From NCBI GenBank assembly GCA_037176845.1, contig JAYKXP010000079.1, positions 124,001-188,000 on the forward strand: a stretch of DNA of 64,000 nt, written 5' to 3'. The translations under genes and the position numbers were made by a program. Below the pieces are notes generated by a model that made no database searches, had not been told where the DNA came from, and saw only the letters and a list, made by a program, of their open reading frames with translations. Below are positions 22,921 to 34,200 of this stretch, piece by piece; the first letter of the stretch is position 1, and each line of letters opens with the position of its first letter. This DNA comes from Paramarasmius palmivorus (lineage: Eukaryota; Basidiomycota; Agaricomycetes; Agaricales; Marasmiaceae).

Positions 22921-25900
22921 ATGTCGACTCAATCTGGAAACCAAGCCTCTCAAATTCCATCAACCCGCATTAGGCCTGCAGATGCCAACACCTACTTCAA
23001 TGTCCGAGCCTCTGGACATAGTGGTCAGGAATGGGTGAATGTCTGGCCACAGGCAGGCGATGCTATGCCTACCTTTAACGCGGTAATGGAAACGGACAAG
23101 TCTGGCGGCATGGATCATATTCCTATTTTCATGGGCCAGGAATGGAAAACCTGGAAAAGTCAAGTTGAATCCGTTCTCTATCTCAAAAAGGCTCATGCAG
23201 CCTTAACAGAGGAAGAGCCTGATTCAAAGGCCGATGGAGATCAACGTAAACAATGGAAAGAAGCGAATATGACCTGTATAGGTTTATTTATGGCAAAGCT
23301 GGCTGCTAATATGCATCACCTCATTGATCGTGCCTCAGCAAAGAAAACATGGGAAAAACTCTTATCCATGTTTGACAAGGCCGACAACGCGGTTGTTTTT
23401 ATGTATTTCACAACTATGACACATGTCAAAACAGCAATCGGGGGAAATCCAATCCCAGGAGCTATGACAATTCAGGAATGTGCAAACAAATTGGAGGAAA
23501 ATAAATTTCCATTATCTGCAAAAATCATCGCACATATCCTACTTGCATCCCTTCCCGAAGATACGGAATGGAATGCAATCCGAAGTCGGCTCTTTCACAA
23601 CCCCGATGCAACGTTTACCTTCGATGCCTTTTTCACTGAAATTACCCTGGAATGGAATCGACGAAATGGATATGCCGATTATTCGGTTAATTCCGCACAA
23701 ATCTATTCCAATAATGCACGAGTTTCCGGCATCAATCATTATGCCGGACATCAGCCTCAATGGCAAACTGTGCATAGAAATAATGGTCGACGAAATTATG
23801 CCGGAAGAAAGAATAACCGTCAAAATAATCGACCAAATCAGGGGAATAATAACAATCGAGGTAGACAGCAACAACAGCAGCAGCAGAAGCCAAAACAAAA
23901 TAATAATGGACAACAGCAGCAACAAGGAAACAATAATAATCCCAAGAAGGGAAAATCCAAGAAGGGTAAAGGCAAAAAGCCACAAGCTATGGCTTACATG
24001 GCCCACATAGTTGATGATATATCCCAACTAGCCATTACCCCAGATGCACAACCAATTGCATCAACATCGCGCGCAGGGGGGAATAGATCGCCATCGCCAT
24101 TAGACGAAAATGTGATCATATCTCCGCCTAATAATCGATTCAATTCCCGAGGATCAGCTCGAGGGTTGTTACATCCAACCGGATCACTCGTATGCGCAAT
24201 GCCGGATTACCCCGGCGATGATGAAAAACTTGGAGAAGAAGTTAGCAAAATGTGGTATACACGTGTCTATTCAGACGCGAATCTTAAAATGATGCAGAGG
24301 TACAACACAGAGTTCATAACACTTGAACAATTCTGTGAAGACATGGATAATTTCCAAGTCTTAATACAACACAAGCGACGACTTTTGTACACAATCGCTT
24401 CCAATAAAGGCTTTCTCGATAATCCTGCATTCAAAAACTTCATGAAGCAGTACGAGTTATTTGCCTCTACAAATCTTATACCTCCATTGCATGCTCCACA
24501 TCGCACTCCTGCTGCTTTATGTCCAGAATGGTGCAAAAAATGTTCATACGGTCTAGATGCACACACAAATTATATGGGCAACGGCATATATGCTATGGCC
24601 GATTGGTCCTTATCCGAAGAACATAAATATCGTTGGACTTATAGCATGGATTATCAAGGCACAATATATGCCCAAGAGCAAGAAATTGCTAACTCCATGC
24701 AAAACAAAGAAGTCCTAATGGCCTTAACAGCCAATGCCTTCGCAGATGACAAGTTATCGAAATATTTCGAGAACCATATTGGCGAAGAATTACATCGTCA
24801 TAAATCATCAATGTGCAAAGAAGACTGCGATGAATGTAGCAAAGGATTACCAGAGGGATATTCATATTCCGGTTTTGGCATATACCGAAAACCTGGATAT
24901 TATGAAGTACCTACGGATGAAGAAACTATGATCCGGTACCCGCATGAATACAGTTTGGGGGATGCCCCTATTCTGTTCGAAGACCAAAAAATGCCACAAG
25001 ATCTGACGCCACCGATAACTACACCACCGGAAGAGCGCAGATTGATCTTCTGTGAAACGTGTATATCAAATCACACGCTACAACATTGGGCATTTAGTCA
25101 TCCCACATGCAAACCTCTGTTACCTTTTGCTTTCTCTATAGATTGGGATGGAAAATACCTCATAAACCCAAAACGTCGGAATGTTATACATACACGAAAA
25201 ATAACGGGTAGAGATATTCCATCACCAAGTTCATTAGCACCACCAAGTCCACCACAGTCAAATGACGAGTCTCATGATAATCCATCACCAAGCGGCGCTC
25301 CTCCATCACCAGCTGCTACATCATCTGACTTATTGTCACCAAAGACTGGTGTGACAACCTATATACAAGCCGCACAAAAAGGAAAAGGGAAACAACAACC
25401 AGCCAAATATTTTGGCAAATACGAGCATTTTGACCAAGTCATCAGAGACTTGAGAGTAGGAGCAAGAAATGGCTCCATAGTATGTCGAGACATCATCAAG
25501 GATATTTATCATACAACACCATCCGGAGAATTACTCCATGATGATGCCTTTAACGCAATCGACAACTACATGCTCGGATTTAATAATTATCCACGTCTCA
25601 AAGCGGTGGGAAGGGATCCCAAATTACATAAAGGATTCTACCATCTCAGTGAATCATCCATTGCACATCAGGTGAAAGGCAGAGCGCCTATCGTTAATAA
25701 ATCGCAGGAGAAAGATAACAAGAAAAACATCTGTGCATTCCATTCGGAAGGACACTCAGATGGCGAGTTATGCTCCCAAGAAGAAAGGGACTATACTCGT
25801 ATTTCCACCTGTGTTAACTAATCACTACGAGACAAATCCCTATTCCAACAAAAAACTACATTGGTACCAACTGCAAAAGAATTCAAGCCAAGGCTTGATT

Positions 25901-26358
25901 TATCCTTTGGTAAGAAACCACTGACATCATCACCAGAACCGAAGCCAGTAATTATTCGGTCACAAATACCAAGACCGAGTAATCTGGTTAAATCAGTCAT
26001 TTCCAATTCTGGAATGATTCGAAGTGTCACAGTTCATTCAAAGGACCAACGACCAATTTTTTCCAAACCGGAATCTTCGGATTCTCAACCGGCATTTCCA
26101 CATGCTATCACTGGTTTTGATGACAGACCACATCCATCAAGTGACGACACAGCAAAGGAAATGCTTCGTCGACAAGAAGAGCAAGATCGCAATACGCGAA
26201 ACTTGTCTTACACCAGGAGAGGAAGGGGAAGAGGTCGTAGGACCATCTCCAACCCAAGTGGTAGAAACCGACGTGCTAGTCGATCTCCATCTCCAGGTGA
26301 TTTTGACCTTGATGATGCTGGATGGGATAATATTTCAGGAGAGCCAAGTTATCATTGA
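22921..26358 (+). CDS. gag: Copia Gag with long Cys-rich C-terminal extension (interrupted by one stop)
   Basis: The frame opens at 22921 and runs 966 codons to TAA at 25819, then continues in the same frame to 26358, so a single nonsense codon divides it. Residues ~60-290 match Copia-type Gag (GQEWKTWKSQVESVL, KKTWEKLLSMF). Residues ~285-352 are Asn/Gln/Arg/Lys-rich and replace the usual zinc knuckle. A further ~600 residues follow before the protease, with clustered cysteines (CPEWCKKC at 534-541, CKEDCDEC at 632-639, CETC and HPTC near 710-730) and Pro/Ser-rich linkers. I do not recognise this extension. Its codons are AT-rich compared with host genes around it. Confidence 0.85.
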
Positions 26359-27113
26359 ACAAATCTAATATGCGACGCAAAATAGGACTTGATTTACACA
26401 AGCCTATAAATAGTAATGAATATATATTAGCCTATATGGCATGCTCGCACATGTTCTGTACTTGTAGCAACAAAAATTCAGAAGATTGGATACTTGATAC
26501 TGGTGCAACTGACCATATAAGTCCACATGAAAGCGACTTTATTGAGCTTCATGAAATTCCACCTAAAATAATAGGGGGAGTAACAGGACATGCAAAGATA
26601 ACTAAGGCTGGTACTGTCTTGATCAGGCATACCAATTCAGACAATGAAACGCATGAAATAAAGTTATATCCGGTGTATTATAACCCAAAGCAAGCACATC
26701 GATTATTTGCTGGTGAAAAATATGTAAAACAAGGATATAATATCCAAATATCTTCACCAGAAACTTCTATTGTTAGTCGTAAAAGCGGAAAAACCTTCCT
26801 TTCATTATTTATGAAGGAAAATATACCATTTATATGGTTAAGTACTGTGATAGGAAAATCATCACAGGGAATATCCGCATTTAACGCTAACATCATTGAT
26901 CCAGTTATAATACATAACAGACATGGACACGCTTCTCATCAAGCGTTGTCCAAATGTCAAGCCGCATGTAAAGGTTTTTCGACGAAATATTCACAATCGT
27001 CGACTGTTAAAATTTGCCAAGGATGTACTATGGGGGTACTACTAAGAGCAACTTATACACAGAATCCACAAAAAGGTCCAAAGAAAAGTTGCAATTATTG
27101 CACATGGACTTAA
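26355..27113 (+). CDS. Copia protease and integrase zinc-binding domain
   Basis: This frame is -1 relative to Gag and overlaps its end by four bases, so expression could need -1 frameshifting, or the shift may be a mutation. DWILDTGATDHIS contains the Asp-Thr-Gly active site of the retropepsin. Further on IHNRHGHASHQALSKC and ICQGCTMG give the HHCC zinc-binding module that precedes the integrase core (GAG_pre-integrase). The frame closes where the first catalytic Asp region (LHMDLIEF in the alternative frame) should begin, so the integrase core is split from its N-terminal part. Confidence 0.88.
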   Translation: MNKSNMRRKIGLDLHKPINSNEYILAYMACSHMFCTCSNKNSEDWILDTGATDHISPHESDFIELHEIPPKIIGGVTGHAKITKAGTVLIRHTNSDNETHEIKLYPVYYNPKQAHRLFAGEKYVKQGYNIQISSPETSIVSRKSGKTFLSLFMKENIPFIWLSTVIGKSSQGISAFNANIIDPVIIHNRHGHASHQALSKCQAACKGFSTKYSQSSTVKICQGCTMGVLLRATYTQNPQKGPKKSCNYCTWT

Positions 27114-27279
27114 TCGAATTTCCTACATATTCATATAATCATTATAAAAATATGCTCTAAATGTCTTTGATGATCATACCTCTTTTGGATGGTCATTCAA
27201 TCAAAAGACCAAAACGGAACTTGAAACGCTCAATAATTTTAAAATTCCTACATAAAATCTCGTTGAACGAGAAACAGGA

Positions 27280-30003
27280 ATGAAGTTACTCGCTATCCGT
27301 ACAGATCACGGTGGTGAATTCTTCGGAGCAGCGTTCCGCAATTACTTAAAAGAGCATGGAATTCGATCAGAAAATTCTGCACCACATGAACATGAACAAG
27401 CAGGTAGAATTGAGCGATTTAATCGCACAATACGTGAAAAAGCAGAAAAACTTAGGTTTCAAGCTTGTCTACCTGAATCATGGTGGCAATTCGCTATGGA
27501 TACTGCAGTACATCTGTACAATCGTACTCCAATAAAGCGATTAAAGTGGATAACACCCCTTGAAGCGTATCAAGGGAAGAAACCAGACGTATCATATTTC
27601 CGAACCTTTGGATGTACCGCGTACGTACATATACCAAAGGAGATACGTAAAAATAAACTTTCACCGAAAGCAGAACAAATGATCTTCTTAGGCTATGAGC
27701 CAGGATCGAAAGCTTATCGGTTCATGCGGAACGATCAGAGGATCTTTATCGGATCAAATGCTAAGTTTGATGAACTACATTTTCCGAGATGTCCTCAAAC
27801 TGGAAATAATGATAGAACTTTTATCGCCCCTTCAGCCGCATCAATTCCTTTAAATAACGACCAAAATCCAGGTAATGATCAAGGTGATGACGATCACAAT
27901 GATCAACGACCTGAACAAGATCGGAATAGCGAGCAACCCGATCAACAAAGAGATAAAACTCCCGCTCAAGAACCACAAACTCAAAGACCTGAGTTCGAAC
28001 AGGGTTCTAGCAATAATCCCATTATTCAGAATCGTTCTTTCGCTAGTCAACGAGCTGAAACATCTTCCCCACGAAGAACTTTTAATCCTCCTCCAATCCC
28101 ACCATTACAACGTCCACAAAGACAACGTAATATGCCGAAACGACCTGGTGATGCAATGGAAGGAGAAACAATTAAAGAAAGATTGTCCCATCGTACATAT
28201 GCAGGATTAGGACATCATGGGGTTAAGGGCAAAAATAAACGCCCTTATAAAGATATTACTCAGGATGGTAATAATACTAGGACAAATAAGGGTAAAGAAA
28301 AAGCATCTTCGGATAATACTCCTGAAGAACGCCCTTATAACCATCCTTGGGAAGATGATACACAGATGAATTTCGCTTCACTTCAGGAGCAAGGGGGAGT
28401 AAAATATCTCGATGCATTAATTGCATTTCAAATGGATATGGAGAAAGACGATGACTATGACAATGTTCGTTCATGGTCATACAAAGATGTCTTAAAGCGA
28501 TCTCCATCCGAACAAAAGAAATGGCAAGCAGCATGTGAAGATGAATTAAAATCTTTACGTGAACGGGATGTATTTGAAGTGGTAGATTTACCACATGGTC
28601 GTAAATCCATCAAGTCACGATGGGTATTTGACGTCAAAACCGATGGGAGATTTAAGGCTCGATTAGTAGCCAAAGGCTTCTCTCAGGTACAAGGAATTGA
28701 TTATCATGAGTTGTTCTCTCCAGTAGTTCGGTTCGAAACAGCCCGAACTCTATTCGCTCTAGCTGCACTCGAAGATTGGGATATCGAGGCACTAGATGTC
28801 AAGACAGCTTTTCTTTATGGCGAGCTTGACAAAGAGATATATATGGAACAACCAGAAGGATTTGTGACTAATCCTAGAAAGGTGTGGCGATTACGCAAAG
28901 CACTTTACGGTCTCAAACAGGCATCATTATCCTGGTGGAGACAATGCACGAAATCCATGAAAAAGTTAGGATTTAAACGTTGCATAAAAGATGCTGGCGT
29001 ATACTACTACAGAGAGGGCTCAGATATAATTATCGCTCTCATCTATGTAGATGATGCTATATTCATGGGTTCCAATCGTACCCTCTTAAAGAAAAAGAAA
29101 AACGAATTTATGGATATATGGGAATGCAGAGATCTTGGTGAAATAAAAGAGTTCCTACGCATGAAAGTCACACGGGACAGATCTAAGCGAATATTATCGC
29201 TAGATCAATGTGACTATCTAGAAAAAATTCTCAAGCGGTTCAACATGCTTAACTGCAAAACTGTTAAAACACCTTTACCTAGTGGTTATAAGCCAGAGGT
29301 GTATCAAGGAACATGTACACCAGAAAATCGATCTCGCTATCAATCCATAATAGGATCACTCCTTTATCTTACACTTGGAACACGCCCAGATATTACCTAT
29401 GCGGTAATAAAGATGTCTCAATTCGGAACTAATCCATCCGAAGATCATCTTAAAAAGGCAATTTACATCTGCCGTTATCTTCAAGGCACAAGGAAATATA
29501 AACTTACCTATAATGGTAAATCCAATGCTGGTTTTATAGCATATGCCGATTCAGATTGGGCATCTGATAAATCCCGGATATCGCACGAAGGCTATCTAAT
29601 TAAACTAGCCGATGCACCGGTGATTTGGGTTTCAAGGAGACAAAAATCGATTGCTACGTCATCAACAGAAGCCGAATACATGGCAATGTCGAATGCGTCG
29701 AAACAAATTCGATGGATTCAATTGTTATTCTCTGAACTTGGTTATATTCTAACCAAAATACCATTACTTGGTGACAACCAAGGAGCCATATTTATATCTG
29801 GCAACGAAGTCACTGAACAAAGAACTAAACACGTTGATATATCCTATCACAAGATCAACGAGTACATCGAAGAAGGTTTCATTGAAGTCTTCTATGTTTC
29901 AACAGATGAACAACCAGCAGATCTCTTAACAAAGAATCTTGGTTGGATTAAGTTCTTTAAATTCAGAGAACATTTAGGCATTCGATTCGAATCACAAGTT
30001 TAA
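27280..30003 (+). CDS. pol: Copia integrase core (C-terminal part), reverse transcriptase and RNase H
   Basis: 907-codon open frame. It begins inside the integrase core: RTDHGGEF carries the second catalytic Asp and EQAGRIERFNRT the Glu. The upstream piece (27163-27252, VFDDHTSFGWSF) is in the same frame but cut off by a stop. A ~250-residue Gln/Asn/Pro-rich linker follows. Reverse transcriptase starts near residue 445 (RWVFDVKTDGRFKARLVAKG), has LDVKTAFLYGEL and the catalytic YVDD at 589-592. RNase H has ADSDWASD and STEAEYMAMS. Length and order are normal for Copia. The RT/RNase H half is intact; the integrase is not. Confidence 0.93.
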   Translation: MKLLAIRTDHGGEFFGAAFRNYLKEHGIRSENSAPHEHEQAGRIERFNRTIREKAEKLRFQACLPESWWQFAMDTAVHLYNRTPIKRLKWITPLEAYQGKKPDVSYFRTFGCTAYVHIPKEIRKNKLSPKAEQMIFLGYEPGSKAYRFMRNDQRIFIGSNAKFDELHFPRCPQTGNNDRTFIAPSAASIPLNNDQNPGNDQGDDDHNDQRPEQDRNSEQPDQQRDKTPAQEPQTQRPEFEQGSSNNPIIQNRSFASQRAETSSPRRTFNPPPIPPLQRPQRQRNMPKRPGDAMEGETIKERLSHRTYAGLGHHGVKGKNKRPYKDITQDGNNTRTNKGKEKASSDNTPEERPYNHPWEDDTQMNFASLQEQGGVKYLDALIAFQMDMEKDDDYDNVRSWSYKDVLKRSPSEQKKWQAACEDELKSLRERDVFEVVDLPHGRKSIKSRWVFDVKTDGRFKARLVAKGFSQVQGIDYHELFSPVVRFETARTLFALAALEDWDIEALDVKTAFLYGELDKEIYMEQPEGFVTNPRKVWRLRKALYGLKQASLSWWRQCTKSMKKLGFKRCIKDAGVYYYREGSDIIIALIYVDDAIFMGSNRTLLKKKKNEFMDIWECRDLGEIKEFLRMKVTRDRSKRILSLDQCDYLEKILKRFNMLNCKTVKTPLPSGYKPEVYQGTCTPENRSRYQSIIGSLLYLTLGTRPDITYAVIKMSQFGTNPSEDHLKKAIYICRYLQGTRKYKLTYNGKSNAGFIAYADSDWASDKSRISHEGYLIKLADAPVIWVSRRQKSIATSSTEAEYMAMSNASKQIRWIQLLFSELGYILTKIPLLGDNQGAIFISGNEVTEQRTKHVDISYHKINEYIEEGFIEVFYVSTDEQPADLLTKNLGWIKFFKFREHLGIRFESQV

Positions 30004-30016
30004 TCCCACAAACTTA

Positions 30017-30027
30017 GTGAGGGGGAG
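30017..30027 (+). other. Polypurine tract of Copia element
   Basis: GTGAGGGGGAG directly precedes the TG of the 3' LTR, where plus-strand DNA synthesis is primed. The gag-only element has a near-identical tract. Confidence 0.8.
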
Positions 30028-30514
30028 TGTTGAACACATGACCGTGTATCAGTATGCGTGCTATGCACGACACTCGCGTCTGTGGTCAATCCTAGATGAC
30101 AAGAGACAATTTACCATACTATCTCATGGAACGGGCAGAAGCACTTATACCTAACCAATAGTACGCTGTATTCATAAGGACTATTCAGTATATTCGTCAG
30201 ACTAGCTTCTGTACTTACAAACATATGTATTACTGCTCACTAAGAGCATTCAGTAGTCTTACCAAGACTTCACATACTTACTCATACGCATTCTCACTTA
30301 TGTAGTGTAGATTATCTAGTATAGAGTAAGTAACAGTATATAAGGCTTACCTGTAATTGTTTATAGCCTTAGTTAAATCTCATACGATTAACTACCTCGC
30401 CTAACAAGCATCTATCAAGTTCTACGCAAGTATAACTCTCAAAGCCCCAACAATGTGAGTTGAGACACATATTAACCACTGCGCACCGTCCCGGTTCTCG
30501 CTGCTCTCTCAACA
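30028..30514 (+). repeat. 3' LTR of Copia element
   Basis: 487 bp, same ends as the 5' LTR. The host sequence resumes at 30515 with CATCCCAG. Confidence 0.95.
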
Positions 30515-30984
30515 CATCCCAGAAACTCCTGGGTTTGAGACGCCTCGCTCAAGCTCAGTAGTCGCCAATCGTCAAGGTAGCAGTCAATTTGGAACACCGA
30601 GTCCAACACCTACCGTCAATGTTTCCCCGACTCCAGCGGGCAGTCCAATCAAGGTTCACACGTCAAATCACGCCACAGGGTCACACAGTCATTCACGAGA
30701 AAGGGCTCGTGTCAACGCTCGGACATATTATCAGCGTCATCGGAACGATGTACTTGCAAAGGCCTCAAAGTACCAGAAACGGTAAGACCTAACAAGTTAA
30801 GGACATAGGAATCCACTGATCAATCAATCGCCTCAGAAAACGGGTGGAATTAGAAGGACATGATGAGATTGAACGAGAGAAGCTCAAGGAACATAAGCGT
30901 CAGAAACAGCGGGAATATTCCGCTCGTTTCAGAGAGAAGCGTCGGTTACTCGCAATTGACTCGCCCATCTCTGCAACGCGCTGA
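30515..30984 (+). pseudogene. 3' part of the interrupted host gene (basic coiled-coil protein)
   Basis: Open from just after the LTR to the stop at 30982-30984, with one intron 30782-30836 joined in frame. It encodes a Pro/Ser/Thr-rich stretch, then a highly basic helical region: RERARVNARTYYQRHRNDVL, AKASKYQKRKRVELEG, EREKLKEHKRQKQREYSARF. The latter resembles the bZIP-like or coiled-coil basic regions of uncharacterised mushroom proteins, and a related motif occurs in the gene at 63281-64000. It lacks a start codon of its own in this frame, consistent with being the tail of the gene at 21041. The upstream and downstream parts were joined by position and orientation, not by homology. Confidence 0.65.
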
Positions 30985-31243
30985 AGTACGTACGTGGTCA
31001 CCAATTCTATCTTTATGTTTTCCAACACCCAGATCCAGCGCAGGGATTGCCGAGGTTCCGGGCTGTTGTAGTTTGTCAATTGACGAACTCCTCTAGGAAT
31101 TTAGGACCAAACCGCGTGGCAAGCGTGGAGAAAAATGTATTTCGTCCATGATATAGTTCCAAAATGTCCCAAATCAGGAAAACTTTATATATTCAACTTC
31201 AGTAGGAAAAACATGACTTGTACCTCCTCCCCTCACATCCACC

Positions 31244-34200
31244 ATGGCTGGTAAGAAAAGGAAGACGACAACGACAAAAAAAGGTTAGTTTTCTTGTTTC
31301 CTTTCCTTTCTATGCAATTTTATTCACCCTTTCCGCGGCTAGGTATCTCACCAGGTAAGCCTTTTCATCGTTATTCGTTACACACTCCACGCGACGCAAC
31401 GATCTCATTTCGACTCTTCCAGAACTCGCAACGGCTCGTAGTCATCACCACGGAATACTGTCGAAACTCGGAAAAGTAAAAGTCGCGTTAGGTAGGGCAG
31501 AGGAGATAATCAAGACCTTATCAGCTGTGGAAGCCCGAACGCCAGCAGAGGACAAAAAATTGGACCAAAACCGCATCAAACTCGCGGAGAAGATGGCCCA
31601 ATTTGAGGTTTTGACCACGCAATCGTTGGAACAAGAAACACTGGTAAAACGACTCGAAGGCTCAGGCTCCAATGGTACGTAATAGACCTTCGATATTTCG
31701 TTCTCATCGTTCATGCCTTTGCAGAGGACAGCAACGCAGAAGACAATGGTAGCACGAACCATTCAAATGAAGACGGTGACGACGTAGGAGCTCTGGACGA
31801 CATTGAGGAGAATACACCCCCAACAAAGCGTGCTAAAAGTCGTGACTTTCTTTCCTCATCGGGTGAGTGCACATGCCTACTATGATTTGATATATTTGAA
31901 TGTTGTCTACTTTTTAGAAAGGGATGGTGTACGTGCGCAGATCGCATCTGGCTCCCCTCCAATACCTCGACCTTCAACTTCGCCGGTCGTCGCGACACAT
32001 GTGGTTCCGGACCTTCCGGTCTCACCGCTACCAGAGTCATTGGCAAATTCCTTGCCCATTGATATCTCGCCTCAGCCTGCACCGCTCCCTCCATCGTCGC
32101 CGTTGCAAGACTCTTCGATGCCAATCTCGCGTACCACTATCTTGCGCCCTTCTGCTCAGCAAACGTTCAACGACGAAGTAGTGTCAACTATAAGTCAAAC
32201 AAAAGGTAGATTCAGACTTCAACTCTTTCTCCAGCTACACTAATGCACGGCTTCAGTTACAGGTTCAGAAGATCGATCTACCGTAAACGATCCCGAGGAG
32301 ATAGGTTTGTTAATTGTCCGTTCTAGTTTATGTACACGCTAATGTATATGACTGCAGCTGTGGATGGGATCACAGTCCCACCTACCGAGCACGTTGGGTT
32401 GGACAAGGATGAACGAAGAGGTATGCTCATCCACACTTTCTAACACTTGCGCTAATGCATGACCTCAGTTTTACATACCGAGATCACTCCGTTGAGTGCG
32501 ACTCCGAACGACGATAGAATAATGGGCACGTTTCACGTTCGTTACACTCTTCTCATATATTAATGCGTCCCCTCTAGCTCTGCGCGCCACCAACCCTAGC
32601 ATGTCTATCCCCAGGTCTTCTCAAGATCAAATCGGCGAAGCTTCGTCGGATAATCAGGATCAACCAACACCTTCACCTACTAGTGGGGCTGTTGACAAGC
32701 ATCATGGCACCTCGGAAATGCGGATGCTTCCTGTAGACTCCCGCAGATCTTTTGCCGCATCAAGACTTGCTAGTGCCAACGTTCCAAAAGATCTAGGGAA
32801 TCCACGTGGTGATCGTCAGGTGCAAATCACTGCATCTGGCGGGTTTGGGTCTCCGGTGCAGCAATGGGCCCAGAACGATCAGCTTCTCTTCCAACCATCG
32901 GGAAACGAGCCGCGTTCCACATCAACCGCGCAGGAGCAGATGGATCCGTGGGGCTCATATTCCAACGGGCCACCAGACATAGACATGAACTTCGACGGGC
33001 TGAATCTTTTATCGTCCGTTGCGATGTTTCCAAACCAGTGTTAGTTTCTATGCATAGTTTTTATTTGCGCGTTATTGAATTTCTTTTCCAGCGTCGTTTG
33101 AATTTTTGCCGACTGCAAGTTCCTCGGCGCCGTTCCACCTCACCAATGACTTCTCACAGGATCTTATCATGGCAGGAGCAATCCCACAGATGGAGAATAA
33201 TGTCCCATTCTCGTACCATGGTATGTCATTAAGCATCTAATCTAATTGATACACCCTGAATGCAAACTGATACAGGAACATCTATCACAAATCAAGTACC
33301 ATGGCAGATGGCTGCTACACCAGGACTGATGATGAACGTCCCCACCCATCCTGCCATCTCCGCGAACTACGCAAATTCTATGGCCAAGCAACTATATACG
33401 ATGCAGGGGCCAAGCAACCCTGCCGTCTCCTTCACACATGGTAACGGTTTCGTCTCGTGGGGGCCCGAAACGCAGTGGAGTAGCGGGCATCTCCGTGAAT
33501 GGGATTCAGACAGTGATACCGGACCGACTGCGAAGGCTGCTGAGGCTGATGGTGAGTGTAATAGTGCAGCATATGTGTTCCAGCTTACATTTGTTATCTC
33601 TAGTAGTGCCAGAAAAACCACTATATCCTTATCCTCTGCCAGGGTATACCCCTTATACCGACCCATTGGATCCCTGGACTCCTGGTGTGTCAAAGTTGGG
33701 ACTATCGAGGACGGCGAGTGGTATGTCGTTACATGCCTTGATGGAGCGCCTGCTTCGGCCTCCTGACCTTCGAGCTGGAGAAGATGGGTTAGAGCTTGGG
33801 TCAGGTTTGGAGGAAACCTACAAATATTGGAAAAAGCGCGTGGCAGAAGACTGCAAAGGTAATTGCCCCCTAAAAAAAGTTGTGGTACATGCTGAGAGAG
33901 TCCTGCAATAGGTCAAGGGGCCCAAGGTACCAAGAAGAACGACGACGACGACTCATATGTCAAGAAAGCCGAAGAAAGTAAGTACCCTTCAATCATATTC
34001 TACAACTGGAGCTGATAGGATTTTAGCCGAACAGCAGTACATAGAAAAAATGGAAGGTGTGTATCTATTTCATCTGGCATATCGTACTCATTTTGATTTC
34101 TTTGCCAGACGCATGCCATGATATCACGCAGATGTTCCTGAAAACAGGCGGCGATTACTTTGTCCCATTCAAATTTCGAGAATGGGTCAGACAGGATTCA

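Larger units (their letters stand above)
21545..30514 (+). mobile_element. Ty1/Copia LTR retrotransposon, full length but with damaged pol
   Basis: Two 487-bp LTRs (21545-22031 and 30028-30514) start TGTTGA and end TCAACA. A primer-binding site abuts the 5' LTR and a polypurine tract (GTGAGGGGGAG) the 3' LTR. Internal order is Gag, Cys-rich insert, protease, integrase, reverse transcriptase, RNase H, the Copia order. The LTRs differ at about a dozen sites, so it is not a recent insertion. The reading frame is broken by an in-frame stop at 25819, a frame change near 26355, a shift near 27155 and a stop near 27253. No 5-bp target-site duplication is visible (CGATG before, CATCC after). Confidence 0.95.

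Noticed and set aside
23539..24027. Hydrophobic reverse-strand frame inside Gag
   Set aside because: Antisense of the Asn/Gln-rich Gag region.
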